From Acidiphilium sp. PA (GTDB lineage: Bacteria > Pseudomonadota > Alphaproteobacteria > Acetobacterales > Acetobacteraceae): a stretch of 64,000 nt of DNA. The stretch is taken from NCBI RefSeq assembly GCF_026191915.1, contig NZ_JAIMBY010000002.1, forward strand, positions 434,001-498,000, given 5' to 3'. The first letter of the stretch is position 1, and every line of letters begins with the position of its first letter. Of the stretch, positions 28,757-37,109 are shown piece by piece. The position numbers were made by a program, and so were the translations under genes. The notes beneath the pieces were generated by a model. The model ran no database searches. It saw only the letters and a list, made by a program, of their open reading frames with translations, and was not told where the DNA came from.

Positions 28757-30627
28757 GGCGTGGTCTCCTGCGGCTGGGCGTAGCCGAGGCGGTCGATCCA
28801 TGGCGTGAGGATCGGCAGCGCTTCGTCGAACACCGCGCCGAAGCGGCGATGCCGGTACAGGCTGCGCCGGTGCGGCGGCAGTTGCACGAGCCGGTGGCCG
28901 GGCGCGCGGGGTATCGCGCGTGGTGGCGTGTCCAGCAGGGCGTGCGCATCGGCGGTGACGCCGATGAAGTCGAGCACCAGGCGCAGCGTACCGGCAGGGT
29001 CGCGCACGAGGTCTTCGTAGCGGATCGGCAGGTAGCGCAGGGTGGTCTGGCCGCGCACCTGGGCGATCGCGTTCATCTGCGCGTCGTACAGCGTTGCCAT
29101 GCCCGCCAGCGTGACGCCGGCGTTGCCTTCGTAAAGCTTGTCCTGCGCGAAGCCCGACAGAGCGACATCGAGCGGATGGCGGAGCACGTGGATCACCGGC
29201 GCGGTCGGAAACAGCGTGGCGGCGAAGCCGAGTAGCCAGGGCAGATCCGGGTGACGGTCGGTGACGAAGCGGCTTTCGGCGGTACTGACACCGGACGCCC
29301 GGAGGAGGGCGAGATAGCGGTTGGCGAGCATCGGCAGGATGTCGCGCTGATCGCCGGCGGTGGTGGCGATCAGGGCATCCGGAAAAGGTTCGGCGATGCC
29401 GCCGAGTCCGTTGGCAAGGGCGGGCAGCAGGTGCGCGAGATCGGGCAGCGGCGCGCGCGTATCGGCCGGATCGATGCCGGGGCATTGACTGAGCAATTGC
29501 TCGAGCAGGCTGGTGCCGGACCGCGGCGTGCCCAGCAGAAAGACCGGTGTCGCACCGCCGGCGATCGGGCCGGGGCGGGGCAGGCCGGACAGACGATCGG
29601 CCAGATAGGTTGATCGGATGGTTGCGAGTCGTGCCGCGATCGGGGCCGGGTCGAACCGGCGGTTGGCGCGATCGCGCTGAAAGGCGCGGCCCGCTTGAAA
29701 CGCGTTCCATGCCTCCTCGAACCGGCCGAGCCGTTCGAGCGCCATGCCCTTGGCGGCAAATTCGGTGGCGACCAGGGATTGCGGCGCAATGGCAGCGGCG
29801 GTGGCGTCGATTTTAGCGAGTGCGGCAGCCGGATCGTCGCGGTGCAGGCGGATCAGGGCGCTCAGCACCCCGATCATGCGATCGGCCGGGGCCAGCGTGG
29901 TGGCTTCGGCGAGCAGGGCCTCGGCCTGATCGAGCCGGAAGCGGCCGGCCTCGACCTGGGCGTAGCCGGCAAGAGCGCGCGGATTGTCGCGCTTGATTTC
30001 GAGCGTTGCATCGTAGGTGGCGGCGGCCTCGTCGAGCCGCCCCTGCTGGCGGAGGTTCCAGGCGAGGTTGCCGAGCAGGGCGGCATCGCGCCGTTCGGCG
30101 TAGCCCAGCGCGAGGCGGTAATGGCGTTCGCCGGCGGCGAGGCGGTTGGTTTCGGTGAAGATGATACCGAGGATGTGGTGAATGGTGGCATCACGCGGCA
30201 ACAGCGCGACGGCGCGGCGCGCTGGAATTTCGGCTTCCGCGTGGCGGTTCTGATTGATCAGGATCTGCGCGTGCTGGACATGGGCGGCCGCGACATCCGG
30301 CGGGATCGAGGCGATGCGCGCGATCAGCGCCTCGGCGGCTGTGATGCGGCCCTCCGCGCGGCGCAGTTCGAACAGCAGGCGCAGCGCTTCGCGGTGATGA
30401 GGCGCGAGATCGAGGATTTGCAGCACGTGGCGCTCGGCCTCGCGATTGCGGTTGGCGGCGCGGGCGGTTCGGGCCTGTTCGATCAGGGTATCGAACACCG
30501 CGTGGTTGACCGGGTCGGGCAGGGCGGCGGCCTCGAGCCTACAACACCGCAGCGCCCGCAGCCCTGAGCCGCAGGCGCACAGGGTCGGATCAATGTCCGG
30601 GCGGAGCGAGATTACGGATGCACTCAT
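28753..30627 (-). CDS. SEC-C/TPR/sulfotransferase protein
   Basis: 624 residues in three parts. The N-terminus has CACGSGLRALRCC near residues 17-29, a SEC-C-like zinc motif. The middle holds TPR repeats (about residues 40-300). The C-terminal sulfotransferase domain has VFLLGTPRSGTSLLEQLLSQ for the PAPS 5'-phosphosulfate loop and VIHVLRHPLDVALSGFAQ for the 3'-phosphate site. It may sulfate a protein or glycan, but the acceptor is unknown. It is first in a two-gene operon. Confidence 0.82.
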   Translation of the reverse strand: MSASVISLRPDIDPTLCACGSGLRALRCCRLEAAALPDPVNHAVFDTLIEQARTARAANRNREAERHVLQILDLAPHHREALRLLFELRRAEGRITAAEALIARIASIPPDVAAAHVQHAQILINQNRHAEAEIPARRAVALLPRDATIHHILGIIFTETNRLAAGERHYRLALGYAERRDAALLGNLAWNLRQQGRLDEAAATYDATLEIKRDNPRALAGYAQVEAGRFRLDQAEALLAEATTLAPADRMIGVLSALIRLHRDDPAAALAKIDATAAAIAPQSLVATEFAAKGMALERLGRFEEAWNAFQAGRAFQRDRANRRFDPAPIAARLATIRSTYLADRLSGLPRPGPIAGGATPVFLLGTPRSGTSLLEQLLSQCPGIDPADTRAPLPDLAHLLPALANGLGGIAEPFPDALIATTAGDQRDILPMLANRYLALLRASGVSTAESRFVTDRHPDLPWLLGFAATLFPTAPVIHVLRHPLDVALSGFAQDKLYEGNAGVTLAGMATLYDAQMNAIAQVRGQTTLRYLPIRYEDLVRDPAGTLRLVLDFIGVTADAHALLDTPPRAIPRAPGHRLVQLPPHRRSLYRHRRFGAVFDEALPILTPWIDRLGYAQPQETTP

Positions 30628-30744
30628 GCCCGGATCATGCCGTGTTTGGCGTGGGGTGCAAGGGCGGCACCGGCATTACTGACGGCCGCGGGGCATGATT
30701 GAGGGCTTACAACGTTGTCTGAACGATGCAGCTCCTGCGAGCGG

Positions 30745-30764
30745 TTCGCAACTGCAATTGCGAA
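30745..30764. promoter_or_regulatory. Inverted repeat upstream of mbfA, candidate iron-regulator site
   Basis: TTCGCAA-CTGCAA-TTGCGAA is a perfect 7-bp inverted repeat with 6-bp spacer in the divergent promoter region, about 60 bp before the mbfA ATG. MbfA genes in other alphaproteobacteria are controlled by Irr, and Fur/Mur sites in this class are also TGC-rich palindromes. The sequence does not match the rhizobial ICE consensus, so the regulator is open. Confidence 0.45.
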
Positions 30765-30823
30765 TAAATATCAAGTAAAACCAAATCCTTGACCGATCGA
30801 AACCCGCGCGCCATCTTGCAGTC

Positions 30824-31780
30824 ATGCGCAATTTTTCGGAACTGTCGGAACGTGAAATCCTCGCCCTTGCGATCGGGGCCGAGGAGGAGGATGGGCGGAT
30901 CTACGCTGATATCGCGGAGGGTCTGCACGCGGATTTTCCTGCCTCGGCCAAGGTGTTTTTCGAGATGGCGGCTGAAGAGAGCGACCATCGACGCCGGCTG
31001 ATCGATCTGTATCAGGAGAAGTTCGGCGATCATATTCCGCTGATCCGCCGTCAGGACGTAAAGGGATTTCTGCATCGCAAGACCGTCTGGCAACTGCCGA
31101 AGCCGAGTATCAGGGACGTGCGCAAGCTCGCGGAGAGCATGGAATCGGAAACGGCGAATTTCTATCGCTTAGCCGCGAGCCGCACGTCGGACGTGACGAT
31201 CCGGAAGCTCCTTGGTGACCTCGCCGAAGCGGAGCAAAACCATGAGCATATCGCGGATAAATTGACCGAGGCGAACGTGCCCGAACCGGTGCGCCAGACC
31301 GAGGATAAATCCGCCGAGCGGAATTTCGTGCTGCGCTACGTGCAGCCAGGGCTGGCCGGGTTGATGGATGGCTCGGTCTCGACGCTGGCCCCGGTGTTTG
31401 CCGCCGCGTTCGCGACCCATAAGCCGCATGAGGCGTTCATCGTCGGCATTGCCGCCTCGTTGGGGGCTGGAATATCGATGGCGTTTGCCGAAGCCCTCTC
31501 CGACGACGGCAGTCTGACCGGCCGCGGTTCGCCCATTTTGCGGGGCGCGATTACCGGCGGCATGACCACGGTTGGGGGTCTGGGCCATACCCTGCCATTC
31601 CTGATCCCGAATTTCTGGACCGCGATGGCGGTCGCGTTCGGGGTCGTGGTGGTGGAACTGGGCGTGATTTCCTGGATCCGGGCGCGCTATATGGAGGCGC
31701 CCCCGTTGCAGGCGGCGTTGCAGGTTGCCCTGGGCGGGGCGATCGTGTTCGGCGTCGGTGTCGCGCTGGGGACAAGTTGA
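30824..31780 (+). CDS. mbfA: MbfA-type membrane ferritin/VIT1 iron exporter
   Basis: 318 residues combining an N-terminal erythrin-type di-iron domain with a C-terminal VIT1-like membrane domain. Iron ligands of the four-helix bundle are visible in [43 protein letters not shown] and [13 protein letters not shown]. The membrane domain begins near residue 170 ([20 protein letters not shown]) with [16 protein letters not shown]. In Agrobacterium and Bradyrhizobium MbfA exports iron and protects against iron and peroxide stress. A palindrome upstream may be its operator. Confidence 0.9.
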   Translation: MRNFSELSEREILALAIGAEEEDGRIYADIAEGLHADFPASAKVFFEMAAEESDHRRRLIDLYQEKFGDHIPLIRRQDVKGFLHRKTVWQLPKPSIRDVRKLAESMESETANFYRLAASRTSDVTIRKLLGDLAEAEQNHEHIADKLTEANVPEPVRQTEDKSAERNFVLRYVQPGLAGLMDGSVSTLAPVFAAAFATHKPHEAFIVGIAASLGAGISMAFAEALSDDGSLTGRGSPILRGAITGGMTTVGGLGHTLPFLIPNFWTAMAVAFGVVVVELGVISWIRARYMEAPPLQAALQVALGGAIVFGVGVALGTS

Positions 31781-31844
31781 GCCCTCAGGCGTAGGGTGCG
31801 CGCGACCGATTGACGCATAGGGCAACGATCGGCACAAAAGCGGC

Positions 31845-32816
31845 ATGAATCATAAAACAGGGTCGATGGCCGCACGGCTACGCAAGAACATGGCGGTCCC
31901 GGTGATCGGCTCGCCGTTGTTCATTCTCTCCAATCCGAAACTGGTGATTGCGCAATGTTGCGCCGGCATTATCGGCTCGTTTCCCGCGCTGAACGCCCGG
32001 CCGGAGACCATGCTCGATACGTGGTTGGCCGAAATCACCGAGGCGCTGGCCGCCTGGGATGCGGCGCACCCCGAGCGCCCGGCGGCACCCTTTGCGGTCA
32101 ACCAGATCGTGCACCGGTCGAACGCGCGGCTGGAACACGATCTTGAACTTTGCGTTAAATATCGGGTGCCGTTGGTGATCACCTCGCTCGGCGCACGGCC
32201 TGAGGTGAATGCGGCGGTGCATTCCTATGGCGGTGTGGTGCTGCACGATATCATCAACAACCGGTTCGCCCACAAGGCGGTCGAGAAGGGGGCGGATGGG
32301 CTGATCGCGGTGGCGGCGGGTGCGGGCGGCCATGCCGGGGTGATTTCGCCGTTCGCGCTGGTGCAGGAGATCCGCGCCTGGTTCGATGGTCCGCTGGCGC
32401 TGTCCGGAGCGATCGCGACCGGGCGTGCGGTGCTGGCCGCCGAGGCCATGGGGGCGGATTTCGGCTACATCGGGTCCGCGTTCATCGCGACCGAGGAAGC
32501 CAACGCATCGGCGGCTTATAAGCAATCAATTGTCGAGAGCGGGGCGGATGACATCGTCTATACCAACCTGTTCACCGGCGTACACGGCAATTATCTGAGA
32601 CCAAGCATCATCGCGGCCGGGCTCGACCCGGATCATTTGCCGGAGAGCGATGCTTCGGCGATGAATTTCCATGAGGGCGCGAAGGCCAAGGCATGGAAGG
32701 ACATCTGGGGTTCCGGCCAGGGGATCGGCGCGGTCAATGCGGTGGTGCCGGCGGCGACTCTGGTGGCCCGGCTGGTCGCGGAGTATCGCGCGGCGAAGGC
32801 GGCGCTCTGCGCTTGA
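31845..32816 (+). CDS. Nitronate monooxygenase (2-nitropropane dioxygenase family)
   Basis: FMN enzyme of 323 residues that oxidises alkyl nitronates. Family motifs: VPVIGSPLFILSNPKLVIAQ, AGIIGSFPALNAR, the FMN-binding GADGLIAVAAGAGGHAG, and MGADFGYIGSAFIATEEANA. Its stop overlaps a TTG start of the following exporter gene. The physiological substrate is not evident from context. Confidence 0.9.
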   Translation: MNHKTGSMAARLRKNMAVPVIGSPLFILSNPKLVIAQCCAGIIGSFPALNARPETMLDTWLAEITEALAAWDAAHPERPAAPFAVNQIVHRSNARLEHDLELCVKYRVPLVITSLGARPEVNAAVHSYGGVVLHDIINNRFAHKAVEKGADGLIAVAAGAGGHAGVISPFALVQEIRAWFDGPLALSGAIATGRAVLAAEAMGADFGYIGSAFIATEEANASAAYKQSIVESGADDIVYTNLFTGVHGNYLRPSIIAAGLDPDHLPESDASAMNFHEGAKAKAWKDIWGSGQGIGAVNAVVPAATLVARLVAEYRAAKAALCA

Positions 32817-33733
32817 AACGACGCGCAACCGCGAGCGGCGGTGGCGCCATCCTCCTGTGGTCGACACTCGCGGCATTGACCGCGGCGACGCGGGGCATTC
32901 CGCCTTTCGAGACCCTCGCGCTCAGTTTTTTCGTGGCGTTTCTGGCCGGTATCGCGGGGCTGGCGCTGCGCGGCAAGCTGCGGCGGCTGCGGCAGACGCC
33001 CCTGGCGTGGGTGATCGGCGTGGCGGGTCTGTTCGCCTATCATGCACTATATTTCAGCGCACTCGATCATGCGCCGCCGGCGCAGGCCGGGTTGATCGCT
33101 TATTTATGGCCGCTGCTGATCGTGTTGTTCGCAGCCATGCTGCCCGGTGGCGTGCTGCGGGCGCGCCATGTGCTCGGTGCCCTGATGGGACTGGCCGGGA
33201 CCGTGGTGATCCTGCTCGGAGGGCAGGGCCTGAACGGTCATGGTTCCGCCCTTGGCTATGGCTGCGCCCTGGCCGCTGCTTTCGTCTGGGCGGTGTATTC
33301 GGTCGCGAATCGGCGGATCAGCGCGGTGCCGAGCGATCTGATCGCGGGGGTTTGCGGTGTGGTCGCGGCACTCGCGCTGGTCGCGCATGGCGCGACCGAA
33401 CCGACCGTGATCCCCGATTCCGGGCAGGCGCTGGCCCTGCTGGCGTTAGGATTGGGGCCGGTCGGGCTGGCATTCTTCCTGTGGGATTTTGCAACCAAAC
33501 ACGGCGATCTGGCCCTGCTTGGCACCCTGTCCTACGCGGCGCCGCTACTGTCGACCGGTTTGCTGATCACGCTCGGTCGCGCGCCGATGAGCAGGGCAAT
33601 CATCGCGGCGGCCGCCCTGATCGTCGGCGGGGCCGCGGTGTCTGCGGGACTTACGCGTACGGGTAAGGGCCACCCTGCGCCAGCGCGCGCTGGTACGCCG
33701 GGCGGGCGTGGGCCGCGGCAAGAAACGCATTGA
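32813..33733 (+). CDS. EamA-family (DMT) exporter
   Basis: 306-residue membrane protein with about ten hydrophobic segments and two EamA repeats (WSTLAALTAATRG, LSFFVAFLAGI; second repeat from FVWAVYSVANRRI). The start is TTG at 32813 (LKRRATASGGGAILLW), which overlaps the upstream stop; a longer start at 32693 would lie inside the upstream gene. It resembles YddG-like metabolite exporters. The last 28 codons overlap the convergent GST gene. Confidence 0.82.
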   Translation: MKRRATASGGGAILLWSTLAALTAATRGIPPFETLALSFFVAFLAGIAGLALRGKLRRLRQTPLAWVIGVAGLFAYHALYFSALDHAPPAQAGLIAYLWPLLIVLFAAMLPGGVLRARHVLGALMGLAGTVVILLGGQGLNGHGSALGYGCALAAAFVWAVYSVANRRISAVPSDLIAGVCGVVAALALVAHGATEPTVIPDSGQALALLALGLGPVGLAFFLWDFATKHGDLALLGTLSYAAPLLSTGLLITLGRAPMSRAIIAAAALIVGGAAVSAGLTRTGKGHPAPARAGTPGGRGPRQETH

Positions 33734-34316
33734 TGCGCGGGAAATTGCCGCGCAGCGCGCCGCGCGCATTGGCCGCCTCAGCCGGAAAGCTCATCATGAT
33801 ATCGGCACCAGTCAGTTCCGGCCCGGCAAACCAGGTGGAATTGGCCAGGCTGTCCTCCCAGAAGCGGATGTGCGTGGCGATATTGGGGTCGAGATAACTC
33901 TCGCCGACCTTGTTGCCGATCATGCGGAGCAGCGGCTTGGCGATGAACGGCGCCTGGTTCGGCATTTCGGTGAAGATCAGTTTCATCACCAGAAACGGCA
34001 TCGCCGAGCCTTCGGCATAGTGGAGCCAGTAGGTGTAGCGGCGGCGATCGTCCGATCCGGCGGGCGGGATCAGCCGGCCCTCACCGTATTTGTCGATGAT
34101 GTATTCGATGATCGCGCCGGTTTCCGCCACAATGGTATCGCCATCGGTGATTACCGGCGATTTGCCGAGCGGATGCACCGATTTCAGGCTGGGCGGCGCC
34201 AGCATGGTCTTCGGGTTCCGCTTGTAGAGTTTCACCTCGTATTCGAGGCCGAGTTCTTCGAGCAGCCAGAGAATCCGCTGCGAGCGCGACGCTTCGAGAT
34301 GATGGACGATGATCAT
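33651..34316 (-). CDS. Glutathione S-transferase
   Basis: 221 residues from ATG 34316 (MIIVHHLEASRSQRILWLLEELG). The thioredoxin-like N-terminal domain includes HPLGKSPVITDGD and ETGAIIEYIIDKYG, which bind glutathione; an all-helical C-terminal domain follows. Its start overlaps the ygfZ stop by 4 nt. Its 3' end overlaps the EamA gene by 83 nt on the opposite strand. Confidence 0.92.
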   Translation of the reverse strand: MIIVHHLEASRSQRILWLLEELGLEYEVKLYKRNPKTMLAPPSLKSVHPLGKSPVITDGDTIVAETGAIIEYIIDKYGEGRLIPPAGSDDRRRYTYWLHYAEGSAMPFLVMKLIFTEMPNQAPFIAKPLLRMIGNKVGESYLDPNIATHIRFWEDSLANSTWFAGPELTGADIMMSFPAEAANARGALRGNFPRINAFLAAAHARPAYQRALAQGGPYPYA

Positions 34317-35140
34317 GCTTGGACCTTTTCGGAGGGGGCGGGCAGGGATAACCAATGCGGTATCCTGGGCGTTACCGTAAGGTCACCGATCTGCAAAGGC
34401 TGGTCCAGCGCATCGAGGCGCAGCATCGCCAGCCCTTGCTTTCCCTGCGCGATGCACAGATCGCCCACATTGCGCTCGCCGCTGGTAATGCTGCCGGATG
34501 CCGGCAGGTCGAAGCTTGCCGTGATCGGGATGAGCCGTCGTTTCACCAGGCCGCGATAGCGCGTGCGGGCGGTGAGTTCCTGGCCCATGTAGCAGCCCTT
34601 CTGCCAGTCGATGCCATGCAATTCACCGAAGCCGGCTTCCATCGGCAGGGTCTTGTCGGGTTCGAGATCGCTGTGGTCCGGCAGGCCGAGAGCGAGGCGA
34701 TGCGCCCGATAGGCCGAGGGTTCGGCGGTATCCTCCCTTGGCGCCGGCGCCAAGATCCGGTGTCCCGCTTCGGCAAGCCGTGGATCTGGTGCGGTAATTC
34801 CCGCGCTTTGTGGTGGCGGTCCGTTCCATGCGGCATGGACCGCGTAATCTGCCGAGCGATCGGTCAGGACCACCTTGCTGCGCAGTTTGAAGCGCGACAG
34901 GCGGGTGATGATGTCGGCGATGGCTTCGCGCGGCGCATCGAGCAGCAAGCTCGAACCGGTGGCGAAGACGAAAAACTCGGCCCGATAACGGCCTTGCGGG
35001 GTCAGCAATGCCGCCCAGACACAGGTGCCGGGCTGCGCCTTCGACACGTCGTTTGTTACCAAACCCTGGAGAAACATAACCCGATCCGGGCCGCTGAGCT
35101 CGATCACGCCGCGGTCGGGCAGATATGCAACGATTGTCAT
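34313..35140 (-). CDS. ygfZ: YgfZ/GcvT-fold folate-binding protein
   Basis: 275 residues. The family signature with its conserved Cys is KGCYMGQELTARTRY. The N-terminus LPDRGVIELSGPDRVMFLQGLVTNDV is typical. YgfZ proteins use folate and support repair or assembly of iron-sulfur enzymes. It is first in a two-gene unit with the GST and divergent from the glycosyltransferase operon. Confidence 0.93.
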   Translation of the reverse strand: MTIVAYLPDRGVIELSGPDRVMFLQGLVTNDVSKAQPGTCVWAALLTPQGRYRAEFFVFATGSSLLLDAPREAIADIITRLSRFKLRSKVVLTDRSADYAVHAAWNGPPPQSAGITAPDPRLAEAGHRILAPAPREDTAEPSAYRAHRLALGLPDHSDLEPDKTLPMEAGFGELHGIDWQKGCYMGQELTARTRYRGLVKRRLIPITASFDLPASGSITSGERNVGDLCIAQGKQGLAMLRLDALDQPLQIGDLTVTPRIPHWLSLPAPSEKVQA

Positions 35141-35196
35141 GCAGCAGATGTGGCCCCTTGGCCGGGATGCGACAAGCCGTGCTAGAGCAGCCCGGC

Positions 35197-36093
35197 ATGC
35201 GGATTTTGTTCATCACATCGTCGCGGCTGGGTGATGCCGTGATTTCCTCGGGTGCGATCGAGCGGATTCGCCTCGCGCATCCGGCGGCACGGCTGACAAT
35301 CGCGTGCGGCGCGGCAGCGGCGGGGGTTTTCGCGCGGTTGCCCGGGCTGGAACGGTTGATCGTGTTCGAGAAACAGCGCCTCGACGGGCATTGGCTGTCG
35401 CTTTGGTCGCGAGCCGTCCGGGACCGCTGGCACATGGTGGTTGATTTCCGGGGCTCGGCACTGGCCTACGGGTTATGGGCAGGGCAGCGTGTGATCGTGC
35501 GCGGCGGCCGCCGGCCCGGCCGGCGCTACGCCCAGATCGGTAGTGCCTGCGGGTTCGAACCGCCGCCGCTGCCGGTGGTGTGGACGGCGCCGGCGGATCA
35601 CGCGCGCGCGGACCGTCTCGTCCCGCCGGGCGGGCCTGTGCTGGCCCTGGGGCCGACGGCGAATTGGGCAGGCAAGATCTGGCCCGCCGAACGCTTCATC
35701 GCACTCGCAGGCAGGCTCGATTTCGCGCGGATCGCGGTGTTCGGCGGCCCGGGGCCAACCGAGCGTGCGGCGGCGGCACCGGTCCTGGCCGGATTGCCGG
35801 GCGCGATCGATCTGGTCGGTGCGGTCTCGGTGGCCGAAGCGGCGGCGTGCCTCGCACGCTGCGCGCTGTTCATCGGCAATGATTCGGGCCTGATGCATCT
35901 GGCTGCCGCAGCGCGTGTGCCGACGCTCGGGTTGTTCGGCCGGTCCCGCGCGTCGGAATACGCGCCGGCAGGGGTACGGGCCGCATTCGTTGCCGCGCCG
36001 GGCATCGAGGGGGAGGCGGCGATGGAGTTGCTGACAGTCGATGCCGTGCGCGCGGCGGTGGTCGCGCTGATGGGCGAACCGGTGCCCGCGTGA
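35197..36093 (+). CDS. Glycosyltransferase family 9 (heptosyltransferase-like)
   Basis: 298 residues from ATG 35197 (MRILFITSSRLGDAVISSGAIERI). ALGPTANWAGKIWPAERF and LFIGNDSGLMHLAAAARVPTLGLFG are the nucleotide-sugar binding hallmarks of GT9, which adds heptoses or other sugars to the LPS core. First of four tightly coupled genes (GT9, GT4, asnB, dihydroorotase-like). Confidence 0.88.
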   Translation: MRILFITSSRLGDAVISSGAIERIRLAHPAARLTIACGAAAAGVFARLPGLERLIVFEKQRLDGHWLSLWSRAVRDRWHMVVDFRGSALAYGLWAGQRVIVRGGRRPGRRYAQIGSACGFEPPPLPVVWTAPADHARADRLVPPGGPVLALGPTANWAGKIWPAERFIALAGRLDFARIAVFGGPGPTERAAAAPVLAGLPGAIDLVGAVSVAEAAACLARCALFIGNDSGLMHLAAAARVPTLGLFGRSRASEYAPAGVRAAFVAAPGIEGEAAMELLTVDAVRAAVVALMGEPVPA

Positions 36094-37109
36094 GGATCGG
36101 TCAATTGATGGCCGGCGCGGCGCAGGGAGGTGCGGAGTTGTTCTTCGAGCGCCTGACGTGCGGCCTGCAGCAGGCCGGCGAGGCGGTTTTGCCGGTGATC
36201 CGGCCGGACCCGGCAAGGGTCGCGCGCTTGCGGGCTGCAGGGCTCGAACCCGTGGGACTGCGCTACGGGGGACCGCTCGATCTGCTGACCCGGCCGCGGG
36301 CCGCCAGGGCCCTGCGTGCCTTCGGTGCCGAGGTCGCTGTGGCGTGGATGAGCCGGGCGGCGTTTCATGCGCCGCGCGGTAACTGGACGCTGGTCGGTCG
36401 TCTGGGCGGGTATTATCCGCTGAAATATTTTCGCCGCTGCGATCATCTGGTCGGCAATACGCGCGACATCGTGCGCTGGATCGCGGCGCAGGGCTGGCCG
36501 GCTGATCGCGTCGCTTATCTGCCGAATTTCGTTGAGGATTTCGCGACCATCGCACCGGCGTCGCGTGCTGCGCTGGGCGTGCCGGATGATGCGCCGCTGG
36601 TGCTGGGACTAGGCAGGCTCCACGCAGTCAAAGCGTTCGATATCCTGATCCGGGCGATCGCGACGATCCCGGCTGCGCATCTGGTAATCGCCGGTGAAGG
36701 TCCCGAACGCCCGGCGCTGGAAGCACTGATCGCATCGGCCGGCTTGGGCGCGCGTGTGCACCTTTTGGGATGGCGCACCGATGTCGGGCCGTTACTGCGC
36801 AGCGCGCAACTGTTCGTGTCATCCTCGCGCCATGAACCGCTCGGCAATATGGTGCTGGAGGCGTTTTCCGCCGGCGTGCCGGTGGTCGCGGCGGCGGCGG
36901 AAGGACCGCGCGAGCTGATCACCGATGGCATTGATGGCGTGCTGGTGCCGATCGATGATCCGGCAGCGTTAAGTGGCGCGATCACGCGCACGCTGGCGGA
37001 TGGCGGTCAGGCGATGGCGGCGGCGGGTCGCGCGCGCTTTGAGGGCGAGTTCGCCGAGGCCGTGGTGGTCGCTTCCTGGCGCGACTATCTGGCGCGGGTG
37101 GCACGCTGA
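36090..37109 (+). CDS. Glycosyltransferase family 4
   Basis: 339 residues from a GTG start overlapping the GT9 stop by 4 nt. GGAELFFERLTCGL at the N-terminus and the C-terminal GLGRLHAVKAFDILI, EGPERPALEALI and SRHEPLGNMVLEAFSAGVPVVA form the retaining GT-B donor site. Probably acts with the GT9 enzyme on LPS core or another surface glycan. Confidence 0.9.
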   Translation: MRIGQLMAGAAQGGAELFFERLTCGLQQAGEAVLPVIRPDPARVARLRAAGLEPVGLRYGGPLDLLTRPRAARALRAFGAEVAVAWMSRAAFHAPRGNWTLVGRLGGYYPLKYFRRCDHLVGNTRDIVRWIAAQGWPADRVAYLPNFVEDFATIAPASRAALGVPDDAPLVLGLGRLHAVKAFDILIRAIATIPAAHLVIAGEGPERPALEALIASAGLGARVHLLGWRTDVGPLLRSAQLFVSSSRHEPLGNMVLEAFSAGVPVVAAAAEGPRELITDGIDGVLVPIDDPAALSGAITRTLADGGQAMAAAGRARFEGEFAEAVVVASWRDYLARVAR

